DNA of 64,000 nt from Bacillota bacterium (lineage in GTDB: Bacteria > Bacillota > Clostridia > Acetivibrionales > DTU013), in contig JAEZYU010000079.1 in NCBI GenBank assembly GCA_023418915.1, positions 19,384-83,383 of the forward strand, written 5' to 3'. Position 1 is the first letter of the stretch; every line of letters starts with the position of its first letter. The translations under genes were made by a program, and so were the position numbers. This document shows positions 8,177 through 17,306 of the stretch, piece by piece. Under the pieces are notes generated by a model, which did no database searches, was not told the origin of the DNA, and was given only the letters and a program-made list of their open reading frames with translations.

Positions 8177-8980
8177 TCAGCTTACTTTCATTTCCAGTCT
8201 AAGCTTATCTGCAACCATGGCAATAAACTCAGAATTTGTCGGTTTACCTTTGCCAAGGCTGACTGTATAACCGAAGAGCGCATCGATAGTTTCTACCTGT
8301 CCTCTGCTCCAGGCTACTTCGATAGCATGCCTGATAGCTCGTTCAACTCTGCTTGGCGTCGTATTGTACTCACGTGCAATCGAAGGATAAAGCTGCTTTG
8401 TGATTGAGTTAATAATATCAAGATCCTTGACGACCATCATGATGGCATCGCGCAGATACTGGTATCCCTTGATGTGCGCAGGAACACCGATCTCATGCAT
8501 CACGTTTGTGACCTCAACCTCAAGATTGCGCTGAGTTGGCGCTCTATAGGACGATTTTGCTTCAGGAGTATAATCTGATCTGATTATGGGGCTTTGATTT
8601 GAATCCTTGAGCTGTCTTATCCGTGATACAAGAACATCCATGTCAAACGGCTTGACTATGTAATATTCAGCTCCCAGCGAAAGTGCTCTTTGGGTGATCT
8701 TATCCTGTCCGACTGCTGAAAGAATAATAAACAAAGGACGTTTTTTCAATGACATGGATCTAACCTTTTCCAGCACGCCAAGCCCATCAAGGTGCGGCAT
8801 GATAATATCTAATATAGCTATATCAGGCAATTTTTCTGCAATCAGCTCGCAAGCTTCATTACCGTCGCTTGCCATACCAACTACTTCAATATCGCCCTGG
8901 TTGTTCAGAAATTCGAACAGGATGTCGCTAAACTCTTTGTTGTCATCCGCTATGATAATTTGTATTTTTTTATCCAGCAA
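8177..8980 (-). CDS. spo0A: Stage 0 sporulation protein A, master response regulator
   Basis: Cytoplasmic transcription factor that starts sporulation when phosphorylated. The protein is 267 aa, the family's usual length. The receiver domain spans residues 4-122, with acidic pocket D11-D12, phosphorylation site D57 (AILDIIMPHLDG) and the conserved lysine in IVKPFD. The C-terminal Spo0A DNA-binding domain spans about residues 150-262, with the recognition block TPSRVERAIRHAIEVAWSRG. I use the TTG at 8980, eight bases after GGAGGGGG; upstream in-frame codons are promoter and leader. It follows spoIVB, the standard arrangement. Confidence 0.98.
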   Translation of the reverse strand: MLDKKIQIIIADDNKEFSDILFEFLNNQGDIEVVGMASDGNEACELIAEKLPDIAILDIIMPHLDGLGVLEKVRSMSLKKRPLFIILSAVGQDKITQRALSLGAEYYIVKPFDMDVLVSRIRQLKDSNQSPIIRSDYTPEAKSSYRAPTQRNLEVEVTNVMHEIGVPAHIKGYQYLRDAIMMVVKDLDIINSITKQLYPSIAREYNTTPSRVERAIRHAIEVAWSRGQVETIDALFGYTVSLGKGKPTNSEFIAMVADKLRLEMKVS

Positions 8981-9026
8981 GTGAATTCCCCCTCCATTCA
9001 TGCAAATTTTTTTTACTGATGTTTCC

Positions 9027-9055
9027 ATTATATTTTTGTTTTGTGTTTTAATCAA
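9027..9055 (-). promoter_or_regulatory. Sigma-A-type promoter of spo0A
   Basis: TTGATT (9050-9055) and exact TATAAT (9027-9032) are separated by 17 bases on the minus strand, about 45 bases before the TTG start. A sigma-H promoter is expected for spo0A from family knowledge, but I did not find a convincing one in this 170-base gap. A hairpin CAGGGT/ACCCTG at about 9092-9110 has no T run. Confidence 0.65.
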
Positions 9056-9226
9056 GTATTATTTTCTCACAAATTCCATTTATTATTGGGACAACAGGGT
9101 GTTTTACCCTGGTAAAGCCTTGATTTAAAGCCATTTTGACGATATTTAACCATATATTACTACTAAAAAGAACAGTAAATTATTTCCTTATTTTACCATA
9201 TATTTCCTATATTTTTACATTTTGAA

Positions 9227-10513
9227 CTATACAATGGTGTTCTTAAGCATAGCTTCTACAAAGATGCCATATCCTCTTGTCGGATCATTTACCAGCACAT
9301 GTGTCACTGCTCCAACTATCTTGCCATCCTGTATTATCGGACTGCCGGACATACCCTGTACTATGCCTCCGGTGGCTTTGAGCAGCCTCTCGTCCGTGAT
9401 TTTTATGATCATTCCCTTTGAGCCGTTTAGATTCTGTCTCGATACTCTTTGTATTATAATATCATATTCATCAATTTCTTTGCCATCTATATTCGACATT
9501 ATAATAGCTGGTCCTTCCTTTATATTCGCTCTTACCCCCACCGGAAATGTCCGCCCTTTAATTTTTTGCATTGCATGTTTTTCAAGCTTGCCATATATGC
9601 CAATTTCTGTATTGTAATTTATCGTACCAAGCTTTGTACCTTCGGTAAATATTCCCTTTAGTTCACCCGGTACGCCTGATTTGCTCATTTTTACTCCAAG
9701 TATGTCCGATTCCAGTATCTCTCCTGATTTGACAGACATAAGCTTACCCGTGTCTATATCAGTGATGCCATGACCCAAGGCTCCAAATCTTCCGGTCGCT
9801 TCGTCATAAAAAGTAAGTGTTCCAATGCCGGCAGTGCTGTCTCTTACCCACAGTCCGATATGATATTTGTTGTCATCGGATGACTTGACAGGCGAAACCA
9901 TGGCTTCCTTCACCTCATCCTCAGATCTGTACGATATTTTTATTGGTTTCCCGCAGCTTCGCTCTATCTCATCCACCAAATCATCTATGCTCTCCACCGA
10001 TTTTTCATTTATAGCGGTTATTATATTTCCCGGTTTGATGCCGGTATTTCTGACAGGAATTATTTTTTCACCATTGGAGGTGACATTTGATATCCCTATT
10101 ACCAGTATGCCGTCAAGCCTGATTTTGACACCGATTGTGTTGCCGCATGCGATTAGGTTTTTATTAGAAACAACATCAACATTTATCGTTTTTAGCGGAA
10201 TAATACCAAAAAACCTGAGATTGAGCTTTACGCTTCCATCCCTGTCTGAACTCAATGACACAGGTTTTGATATCCCTATGTGATTATAGGGCGTTTCAAA
10301 GCTTTTCCCGTTTATCTTGAGTATACCTTCATTATCTGCTTTGATACTTATGGGAAACAAGCTGTCTATATTATACGAGTAATCCTCACCTTCAATGAGT
10401 ACCATTTCACCGGGTACGGTCAGAATGACCTTTACATAAGAAACACCGATGACTGCGATTGCAGAAACTATAAAAACTATAAGAGCCTTTATCAAAAATG
10501 TCGTTTTTCTCAT
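9227..10513 (-). CDS. spoIVB: SpoIVB signalling peptidase
   Basis: Serine peptidase (family S55) secreted from the forespore to trigger pro-sigma-K processing. The protein is 428 aa. One N-terminal membrane segment lies at about residues 8-28. A PDZ domain covers roughly residues 120-195 (GIKPGNIITAINEKSVESIDDLVDEI). The peptidase domain follows, with the catalytic histidine in GALGHGITD (about residue 249) and the catalytic serine in GIVQGMSGSPIIQDG (about residue 390). GGAGG precedes the ATG. It lies between recN and spo0A, as in other spore formers. Confidence 0.97.
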   Translation of the reverse strand: MRKTTFLIKALIVFIVSAIAVIGVSYVKVILTVPGEMVLIEGEDYSYNIDSLFPISIKADNEGILKINGKSFETPYNHIGISKPVSLSSDRDGSVKLNLRFFGIIPLKTINVDVVSNKNLIACGNTIGVKIRLDGILVIGISNVTSNGEKIIPVRNTGIKPGNIITAINEKSVESIDDLVDEIERSCGKPIKISYRSEDEVKEAMVSPVKSSDDNKYHIGLWVRDSTAGIGTLTFYDEATGRFGALGHGITDIDTGKLMSVKSGEILESDILGVKMSKSGVPGELKGIFTEGTKLGTINYNTEIGIYGKLEKHAMQKIKGRTFPVGVRANIKEGPAIIMSNIDGKEIDEYDIIIQRVSRQNLNGSKGMIIKITDERLLKATGGIVQGMSGSPIIQDGKIVGAVTHVLVNDPTRGYGIFVEAMLKNTIV

Positions 10514-10599
10514 TGTTCAACCTCCTGCAAGTAAGTTAACCTTTTACAAAATCATTTATTCAAACAAATAAATGAACAGGAGGTAAAAATGGATAAGAA

Positions 10600-10635
10600 A
10601 AATAAAAATCCGGTGCTTTTGACCGGATTTTTTGC
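10600..10635 (-). terminator. Terminator after recN
   Basis: AAAATCCGGT and ACCGGATTTT pair over ten bases around a 7-base loop, with A/T runs on both sides. It lies 15-18 bases after the recN stop and so separates recN from spoIVB. It could also act on plus-strand transcripts. Confidence 0.85.
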
Positions 10636-10649
10636 TTCTGAATAGTTTA

Positions 10650-12365
10650 TCAGGCTATTTGTGGCTTTTTTGCGGTTTTTATCATCTCTTCTGCATATTT
10701 CAGCGATGCTTCCGTTATTTCACCACCTATCAGCCGTGCTATTTCCTTAGTCTTTTTATCATTATCAAGTAAGGAAATCGATGTCGTGGTGCTGTTCTTT
10801 CCTGCAATTTTTTCTATCATGTAATTGCAATCAGCTATACAGGCTATCTGAGCCTGGTGTGTGACACACAGGACCTGATGGGCGTTTGATATGTATGATA
10901 GTTTTTCGCCCACCTTTTGTGCCGCCTTACCGCTGATACCCGTGTCTATCTCATCAAAAATCATCGTTGGTATGCTATCTACCTCCGCAAGGATCGTTTT
11001 GATAGCCAGCATGACCCTCGACATTTCTCCTCCAGAAGCTATACGGGCTAAAGGCTTCAAGGGTTCACCCACATTCGGGGAAATAAGAAATTCGACCTTA
11101 TCAAGTCCGCTGTGACCATATTTCCTGTATGAAGTACTGCCTGAAATAGTATCAAATTGTATATCTACCTTGAACTTAGCCTTTCTCATCTCCAGGTCAC
11201 CCAGCTGTTGTCCTATCTTGCTTTCCAGAAGTGAAGCCGCTCTGACCCTCTCCGCATTAATTTTGCATGAAGCAAGGTACAGCTGCGTCTCGAGCTCTGT
11301 CTGCTTTTCCGCCAGTAGCTTTGCAGTTTCCTCGCTCTTTTCGAGCTCTTCCAGTTGCTTTTGAGCGTCATCACAGAATTTGTGTATCTCATTGATTCCA
11401 GAGCCATATTTCCGTTTCAGTTTGTATATCAGGTCGAGTCTTTCCTCTATATTCTCAAGGCTTGCCGGGTCATATTCTACCCCTTCCCAATTCTTCCTGA
11501 TATCTGATGCCAAATCGTCTACCTGGTAAATGATATCCTGAAGCCGCTTGTGCATATCATCATAGCTTTTATCCAGCCTTGAAACAGAGCTCAGATGCGA
11601 CAGTGATTCGTTCATAGCATCCAGAGCAGATCTGCCGCCTGATTCACCTGACAAAAGAAGATTATATATCAGAGCAAGAGTGGCTGAAATCTTCTCAGCA
11701 TTTACAAGAAGAGTCTTCTGTCTGTTCAGTTCCTCTTCTTCTCCACTCTTCAATCTGGCCTTTTTTATCTCATCTATCTGAAAACGCAGAAGATCCATCT
11801 TCCTTTCACGCTCTCCCGGATCACCCGCCAGTTCTTTCAGCTTTGTGATAACATCCCTGTATTGCTCGAGGAGTCCTGAATACTCACGCAGCAATGCTTG
11901 TATGCTTTCGCCAGCGAACAGATCCAGAAGCTCTATATGATGCTCAGTTTTGAGCAACGATTGATTATCATGCTGTCCATGGATATCTATCAGCCTTTCG
12001 CCTATAGCTTTCATGAACGATGCTGAAACCATCTTCCCGTTTATTCTGCAGGTGTTTCTGCCGGACTGGCTGATCTCCCTTGACAGTATGAGAGTGCCGT
12101 CTTCTTCGGGCTCCATACCCATATCGTTCAATATATCATTTATCTTCTCAGCATCGACCCGGAATACAGCTTCTATAAATGCTTTCTCAGTGCCTGTTCT
12201 AATAATGTCCTTCGATACCCTGTCTCCAAGCACCGCATTGATTGAGTCAATTATTATCGACTTGCCTGCGCCTGTTTCTCCGGTAAGCACATTAAGACCG
12301 TAACCGAGTTCTATGCTGATCTCATCTATAAGTGCAACATCATGGATATCCAACTGTAAAAGCAT
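10650..12365 (-). CDS. recN: DNA repair protein RecN
   Basis: SMC-like ATPase of 571 aa that acts in double-strand-break repair and DNA end-joining by cohesion. Walker A is GLNVLTGETGAGKSIIID near residues 30-40. A long coiled coil fills the centre (about 150-370). The signature block IASGGEMSRVMLAIKTIL and Walker B TMIFDEIDTGISG lie at about 440-490. I start at the ATG at 12365 (MLLQLDI); the frame also opens at an upstream TTG within the G-rich ribosome site. A copy of the AACGATGCGTTAT motif is 27 bases upstream. Confidence 0.97.
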   Translation of the reverse strand: MLLQLDIHDVALIDEISIELGYGLNVLTGETGAGKSIIIDSINAVLGDRVSKDIIRTGTEKAFIEAVFRVDAEKINDILNDMGMEPEEDGTLILSREISQSGRNTCRINGKMVSASFMKAIGERLIDIHGQHDNQSLLKTEHHIELLDLFAGESIQALLREYSGLLEQYRDVITKLKELAGDPGERERKMDLLRFQIDEIKKARLKSGEEEELNRQKTLLVNAEKISATLALIYNLLLSGESGGRSALDAMNESLSHLSSVSRLDKSYDDMHKRLQDIIYQVDDLASDIRKNWEGVEYDPASLENIEERLDLIYKLKRKYGSGINEIHKFCDDAQKQLEELEKSEETAKLLAEKQTELETQLYLASCKINAERVRAASLLESKIGQQLGDLEMRKAKFKVDIQFDTISGSTSYRKYGHSGLDKVEFLISPNVGEPLKPLARIASGGEMSRVMLAIKTILAEVDSIPTMIFDEIDTGISGKAAQKVGEKLSYISNAHQVLCVTHQAQIACIADCNYMIEKIAGKNSTTTSISLLDNDKKTKEIARLIGGEITEASLKYAEEMIKTAKKPQIA

Positions 12366-12392
12366 ATTGGCCGCATTCCCCCCCAATATTAC

Positions 12393-12407
12393 TTATAACG
12401 CATCGTT
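12393..12407 (-). promoter_or_regulatory. AACGATGCRTTAT motif, copy before recN
   Basis: On the minus strand the bases read AACGATGCGTTATAA, ending 27 bases before the recN ATG. One of five copies in this window, all on the sense strand before a gene. Confidence 0.5.
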
Positions 12408-12413
12408 CAAAAA

Positions 12414-12863
12414 TCATTTAATCATTCTGTTGAGCTTGTCCACCAGTTCCTCAGCTATCCTTTCAGCTCTGCAAATGATCATGATGGTATCATCTCCGGC
12501 GATCGTACCTATGATATCAGCCCATTTGAGTGCATCTACAGCAGAGGCAGATGCCTGTGCCATCCCGGGCAGAGTCTTAACTACGACGACATTGTTCGCA
12601 TAATCACAGCTAACGAAGGATTCCGTAAAAATGGTAAGCAGTTTGTTTGAAATATTGCCGTCATTTTGGGATATCGAGGCATACTTGTAATGTCCGTCGT
12701 CCGCCATGACCTTGATGAGCCTCAGTTCCTTTATGTCCCTTGAAACAGTTGCCTGAGTCACATCCATTCCATGCGCCTTCAGCTTTTCTGCAAGCTCCTC
12801 CTGAGTCTCGATCTGGCATTTGTCAATCAGTTCCAGTATTTTTGCGTGTCTGCTGTACTTCAT
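12414..12863 (-). CDS. argR: Arginine repressor / AhrC
   Basis: Hexameric DNA-binding regulator of arginine biosynthesis and catabolism, which senses L-arginine. The protein is 149 aa. The N-terminal winged helix spans residues 1-70, with the signature DVTQATVSRDIKELRLIKV. The C-terminal oligomerisation and arginine-binding domain spans about 80-149, with VKTLPGMAQASASAVDALKW and IIGTIAGDDTIMIICR. GGAGAGGG lies before the ATG inside the end of nadK; the two genes overlap by 41 bases. This nadK-argR-recN order is standard in Firmicutes. Confidence 0.97.
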   Translation of the reverse strand: MKYSRHAKILELIDKCQIETQEELAEKLKAHGMDVTQATVSRDIKELRLIKVMADDGHYKYASISQNDGNISNKLLTIFTESFVSCDYANNVVVVKTLPGMAQASASAVDALKWADIIGTIAGDDTIMIICRAERIAEELVDKLNRMIK

Positions 12864-13734
12864 CTTTTTTAAGACCCTCTCCCCTATAATAGATTTTGGA
12901 CCTCAATATGTTGAAAAAGTTAAGAGTACCAAATTTGATCAGCTTTATAGTGTGCTGGGATCTCCTGACCTCTACTGTATCACCATTGTGTATGTCGTGC
13001 CCGTCACGTCCGTCAAGTGAGACCATCGCACAATGTTCAAACTCTTCAGCAACAACAGCCTTGACCACACTTTCGGACTTTGTGATAAAGGATCTGGAAT
13101 ACAGAATATGCGGACAGATAGGTGTCACAATCATCAGGTTGGTGTCCGGCTCCACAATGGGCCCTCCTGCTGATAAAGAATACGCTGTCGATCCTGTTGG
13201 GCTGGAAATGATCAAACCATCACCCGGAAATGTGTCAATGAACATATCGTTTATGTACGCCTTCACATGCAATATCCTGGATACCGCACCTCTGGTTATC
13301 ACAACATCATTAAGGGCTACATCGCTAATAACATCCTTGCCTCTTCTTGTGATGAGAGCGTCCATCATCATCCGCTCTTCAATCTCATACCGGCCTTCAA
13401 ACAGCTGTTCAATTGCTGAATCTATATTGTTTCTGTCCACTTCTGTAAGGTATCCGAGGTTTCCCAGATTAATGCCCATAATCGGCAGCTGCCTCATATA
13501 TATCTTTCTTGCAGCCTTCAGCAGTGTGCCGTCTCCTCCAAGGCATATCACAAGGTCGCAGCAGTCGATCATATCCTCCTCGCTGCCGCACTTAACGCCG
13601 GCACCGGATGCTTTTGCCGTACTGTCCGGCACTAAAGCAGTGCCTCCACGCTTCGTGATGCTTTCAACAAGAAGCCTTGTATATGTATAATCGACGTCCT
13701 TATCCAAATTTGTAATTATGCCGATCTTCTTCAT
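12823..13734 (-). CDS. nadK: NAD kinase
   Basis: Cytoplasmic enzyme that phosphorylates NAD to NADP using ATP or polyphosphate. The protein is 303 aa. The catalytic GGDGTLLKAARKIY motif is near residue 68, followed by GINLGNLGYLTEVD and the ligand block GDGLIISSPTGSTAYSLSAGGPIV near residue 175. GGAGG is five bases before the chosen ATG (13734). The last 41 bases overlap the argR start, and the C-terminus beyond SKIYYRGEG is variable and charged. Confidence 0.96.
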   Translation of the reverse strand: MKKIGIITNLDKDVDYTYTRLLVESITKRGGTALVPDSTAKASGAGVKCGSEEDMIDCCDLVICLGGDGTLLKAARKIYMRQLPIMGINLGNLGYLTEVDRNNIDSAIEQLFEGRYEIEERMMMDALITRRGKDVISDVALNDVVITRGAVSRILHVKAYINDMFIDTFPGDGLIISSPTGSTAYSLSAGGPIVEPDTNLMIVTPICPHILYSRSFITKSESVVKAVVAEEFEHCAMVSLDGRDGHDIHNGDTVEVRRSQHTIKLIKFGTLNFFNILRSKIYYRGEGLKKDEVQQTRKNTGTD

Positions 13735-13756
13735 CCAAACCTCCGGCATGCAACAT

Positions 13757-13793
13757 TAAGGGGGGGCGGCACTTCTTCAGAGAAGTGTCCCCT
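13757..13793 (-). other. Intercistronic hairpin between tlyA and nadK
   Basis: On the minus strand GGACACTTC pairs with GAAGTG-CC across a short loop, followed by a run of C rather than T. It may be an mRNA stability element or a weak terminator. Confidence 0.4.
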
Positions 13794-13824
13794 TACCTAT
13801 TATACCCCATCAACTTAACATTTG

Positions 13825-14637
13825 CTAGTTCAAATCCGCATGGGAGTTACGGACAGCATCATCCAAAGCGGGCAATATTTCCTTCATGTCACCGGTGCCG
13901 CTTTCCAATGATAGGTAGCACAGATATTCAATATTTCCCTCAGGCCCCTTAATAGGTGAGTATGTTATACCCTTGAAATAAAATCCCATTTCTACCGCAT
14001 ATGACGATACATCCTCCACAACCTGCCTGTGGACCTGTACATCTCTGACCACGCCATGCTTGCCAACCTTGTCGCGTCCTGCTTCAAACTGTGGCTTTAT
14101 CAGACAAAGCACTTCTCCATTACCCGGTTTCAGCAGAGCCTTAACAGGCAGAAGTACTTTTTTCAGCGAAATGAATGAAACGTCTATTGAAGCAAAATCA
14201 GCTGCTAAACCGATGTCCTCCGGCTTAACATACCGTATATTTGTTCTTTCCATGTTCATTACCCTGTCATCGTTCCTTAATACCCAGGCCAGCTGCCCAT
14301 AACCCACATCAATTGCAACGACTTTCCTCGCTCCGTTCTGAAGCATGCAGTCTGTAAAACCACCGGTGGATGCCCCGATATCAATTGAAATTTTGTCCCT
14401 GAGTTCGATGCTAAAGTAATGTATGGCCTTTTCAAGCTTGAGACCCCCTCTGCTCACATATGGAATCAAATTTTCTTTTATCTGAATATCAGCATCAGCA
14501 GGAAAGCTGCTGCCTGCCTTATCCGCACGCTGGCCGTTCACATATACAAGTCCGGCCATGATAGAGCTCTTAGCCCGTTCACGGCTTTCACACAGACCCT
14601 TCTTTACCAGTAAAACATCCAGCCTTTCCTTTCCCAA
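13825..14637 (-). CDS. tlyA: TlyA family rRNA 2'-O-methyltransferase
   Basis: Methylates ribose 2'-O of rRNA cytidines (16S, and 23S in some members) with S-adenosylmethionine. The protein is 270 aa. An S4 RNA-binding domain covers residues 1-60 (RLDVLLVKKGLCESRERAKSSIMAG). The FtsJ-like methyltransferase covers about 75-250, with the SAM motif ISIDIGASTGGFTDCMLQNGA and the K-D-K-E set in VRGGLKLEKA, IDVSFISLKKVLLP and LIKPQFEAG. I chose the TTG at 14637, eight bases after GGGAGG. It lies between dxs and nadK, the usual order. Confidence 0.94.
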   Translation of the reverse strand: MGKERLDVLLVKKGLCESRERAKSSIMAGLVYVNGQRADKAGSSFPADADIQIKENLIPYVSRGGLKLEKAIHYFSIELRDKISIDIGASTGGFTDCMLQNGARKVVAIDVGYGQLAWVLRNDDRVMNMERTNIRYVKPEDIGLAADFASIDVSFISLKKVLLPVKALLKPGNGEVLCLIKPQFEAGRDKVGKHGVVRDVQVHRQVVEDVSSYAVEMGFYFKGITYSPIKGPEGNIEYLCYLSLESGTGDMKEILPALDDAVRNSHADLN

Positions 14638-14710
14638 AAAAAAACCTCCCTGTATCATCCACATGTGTATGTCTGCTCAATGTTAACTCATTGCCGAGAC
14701 AAGCAGCGCT

Positions 14711-16597
14711 TCACTTGCTTCTCAATAGTCTTTCTATATCATGTGCTATGGATTTAGCATCCAAGCCGTACCTAATAAACAATTCATTTCTTAAACCGTG
14801 TGTTATTGGTATGTCAGGGAAGCCGAGCAATCTTGTCTTTACATTGAATCCGTTCCTGTTGAGCAGCTCAAGGACACTGCTGCCAAAACCTCCCCTGATA
14901 CAGTTGTCCTCTAATGTCACCAGAGCATTTGTTTTTGAAACGCTCTCCAGGATCAGTCTCTCATCCAGTGGCTTGACAAATCTTGCATTTACCACCTCTG
15001 CATGAATTCCCTTTTTCAGAAGCAGTTCAGCCGCTGACAGTGCAGTTTCTGTCATTTTTCCGATTGCAGCAATGGTGACATCATCACCTGCTATAATTTT
15101 TACTCCCCGCCCAAGCCTCACAGGTACAGGTTGTGCGAGCATTTTTCTGCCTGTGCCTCTGGGATATCTTATGGCAATAGGACCATCATACATTGAAACG
15201 CTATATTCAAGCATACTTATAAATTCGTCGTAATCTGCAGGCGCCGCTATCGTCATATTTGGTATATGGTTAAGATAGGACAGATCATACAATCCCTGAT
15301 GAGTCTCCCCGTCCTCTCCCACAAGCCCGGCTCTGTCAATGGCAAAAGTCACATGCAGCTTTTGCAGTGCAACATCATGGATGATCTGATCATATGACCT
15401 CTGCAGGAAAGTAGAGTAAACTGCAACGACCGGCTTTAAACCTGCTCTTGCCAGACCTGCGGCAAAGGTCACAGCGTGCTGCTCAGCTATCCCCACATCA
15501 AAAAATCTTTCGGGATACAGCTTTGAAAATTTATCAAGCCCCGTGCCCAGTGGCATAGCAGCAGTAATGGCGACCAGTTTTGGATCTGTCTCGGCCAGGA
15601 CCGCGAGCCTTTCACCAAAAATATCCGAATATGTCGGTCCATTATTGGCTTTGACTTCACCAGTCTCTATTTCAAACGGTGAAATACCATGGAACTCCTG
15701 CGGTTTGTTTTCCGCAAAACTGTAGCCCTTGCCCTTTTGTGTCATCACATGGATAAAAACCGGGCCCTTCATTCCCTTTGCATTTGACAATACCTTTGTG
15801 AGCTCGTTTAAATTATGGCCGTCGATCGGTCCAAGGTACTTAAATCCAAGCTCTTCAAATATGATACCAGGCATCACGATGTATTTTATTGTCCCCTTTG
15901 CCCTGTTCAATGCTCGAGCGGCTGTTTTTCCAATAGCCGGCAGCTTGTGAAGGAATGTGTCAAGATCTTCTTTTGCCTTATAATAAAGCGGCTGTGTCCT
16001 GATCTTGCTGAGATACCTTGAAAATCCGCCTACATTCTTGCTTATCGACATTCCGTTGTCATTTAAGATGATTATCATATTATTAGGAGAACGTCCGGCA
16101 TCATTCAAAGCCTCAAATGCCATGCCCCCTGTCATCGCTCCGTCACCTATGACGGCCACGACCGAATAATCCTCGTGCAGTATATCCCGGGCTCTGGCAT
16201 AGCCAAGCGCTGCCGATATGGAAGTACTGCTGTGGCCTGTATCAAAACTGTCATATACGCTCTCGGAGTGCTTTGGAAAGCCTGATAATCCTCCAAGCTG
16301 TCGAAGTGTTTCAAACTGCTCTCTTCGACCGGTTAAAATCTTATGTATGTATGACTGATGTCCCACATCCCATATAATCTTGTCGCTGGGGGTTTTGAAA
16401 ACCTTGTGCAGCGCCAGTGTCAGCTCCACCACGCCAAGATTGGATGCTAAGTGCCCTCCTGTCACAGAAACTCTTTCGATCAGAAATTTCCTTATTTCCT
16501 CAGCGAGCTTCTCCAACTGTGTCAGATCGAACTTCCTTATATCCTCCGGTGATTTTATACTGTTGAGCAGAGCTCCTGTCTCATTTTTTTCTATCAT
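14711..16597 (-). CDS. dxs: 1-deoxy-D-xylulose-5-phosphate synthase
   Basis: Thiamine-diphosphate enzyme of the MEP isoprenoid pathway, joining pyruvate and glyceraldehyde 3-phosphate. The protein is 628 aa, the usual length. The ThDP motif GDGAMTGGMAFEALNDAG is near residue 150; GLVGEDGETHQG and the transketolase pyrimidine domain are at about 315-480; the C-terminal domain follows. The start overlaps the oapA stop by 17 bases. It lies downstream of ispA and the OLE RNA, so two isoprenoid genes flank that RNA. Confidence 0.97.
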   Translation of the reverse strand: MIEKNETGALLNSIKSPEDIRKFDLTQLEKLAEEIRKFLIERVSVTGGHLASNLGVVELTLALHKVFKTPSDKIIWDVGHQSYIHKILTGRREQFETLRQLGGLSGFPKHSESVYDSFDTGHSSTSISAALGYARARDILHEDYSVVAVIGDGAMTGGMAFEALNDAGRSPNNMIIILNDNGMSISKNVGGFSRYLSKIRTQPLYYKAKEDLDTFLHKLPAIGKTAARALNRAKGTIKYIVMPGIIFEELGFKYLGPIDGHNLNELTKVLSNAKGMKGPVFIHVMTQKGKGYSFAENKPQEFHGISPFEIETGEVKANNGPTYSDIFGERLAVLAETDPKLVAITAAMPLGTGLDKFSKLYPERFFDVGIAEQHAVTFAAGLARAGLKPVVAVYSTFLQRSYDQIIHDVALQKLHVTFAIDRAGLVGEDGETHQGLYDLSYLNHIPNMTIAAPADYDEFISMLEYSVSMYDGPIAIRYPRGTGRKMLAQPVPVRLGRGVKIIAGDDVTIAAIGKMTETALSAAELLLKKGIHAEVVNARFVKPLDERLILESVSKTNALVTLEDNCIRGGFGSSVLELLNRNGFNVKTRLLGFPDIPITHGLRNELFIRYGLDAKSIAHDIERLLRSK

Positions 16598-17219
16598 TTT
16601 TAGCTTTCCTTTTTCTTTTGAAAAATAGTATTTTATCCAATATAAAGCTGATGATAATACTAACCTTATATATTATATAATTACTGCTGCGGATCGCAAT
16701 ATTTTTGCCAAGTGCCTTGCCTCCCACGGTCAAAGCAGTGATCATACCTGTAACAGCCAGCTCTATCATAGATACCGTCACATGGCCGCCGATCAGTCTG
16801 AATATGATGTATGCACCGGCCGCACCGCTTATTATGCCGCAGATATCACCAACGACATCATTACAGAAATTTGATACCTTATCAGCATTTCGCACTAGCT
16901 TAATTGCCTGCTTGGCGCCATACATCTTTCGGGATGCCATCGCATGGAACGGCGTCTCCTCAGCTGCGGTAACAGCGGTACCTATGATATCGAACACAAT
17001 ATTAATCAAAATGATGAATAAAATAACCAGAAATGCCGTATATATATCGGCTTCCTTTAGGACATCAGATGATGCTGCTGTAAGAGCTGCAGATATAAAA
17101 AAAGAAATAAACGTTATTGTCAAAACCCAGATTATGTTCCTGCTCTTTGAACCGGCAACCATCGTCGGTCTGAACCTTACCTTCTTTTGATCGACAGGAT
17201 GCCTGTAATTATCATCCAA
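16581..17219 (-). CDS. oapA: OLE-associated membrane protein OapA (DUF21-like)
   Basis: Membrane protein of 212 aa with about four hydrophobic segments (roughly residues 29-50, 60-82, 125-165 and 180-201) and a basic C-terminus. The central conserved region contains ASRKMYGAKQAIKLVRNADK, with an RKM motif at residues 97-99, a feature reported for OapA and linked to binding OLE RNA. Position supports the call: it lies directly downstream of an OLE RNA and upstream of dxs. Start is a TTG at 17219, eight bases after GGAGG. Some databases label homologues CorB-like Mg/Co transporters; the transport role is unproven. Confidence 0.85.
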   Translation of the reverse strand: MDDNYRHPVDQKKVRFRPTMVAGSKSRNIIWVLTITFISFFISAALTAASSDVLKEADIYTAFLVILFIILINIVFDIIGTAVTAAEETPFHAMASRKMYGAKQAIKLVRNADKVSNFCNDVVGDICGIISGAAGAYIIFRLIGGHVTVSMIELAVTGMITALTVGGKALGKNIAIRSSNYIIYKVSIIISFILDKILFFKRKRKAKNDRKK

Positions 17220-17306
17220 TTAATACTCCTCCACAATCATATGTACAGGATGCCGTAAACCCGAAGCGTCCCAAGGTACACGGAAAAAGATCCTGGTAAA
17301 AAATAT

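Noticed and set aside
9092..9110. Terminator between spoIVB and spo0A
   Set aside because: CAGGGT/ACCCTG can form a hairpin but no T run follows on either strand; read-through from spoIVB stays possible.
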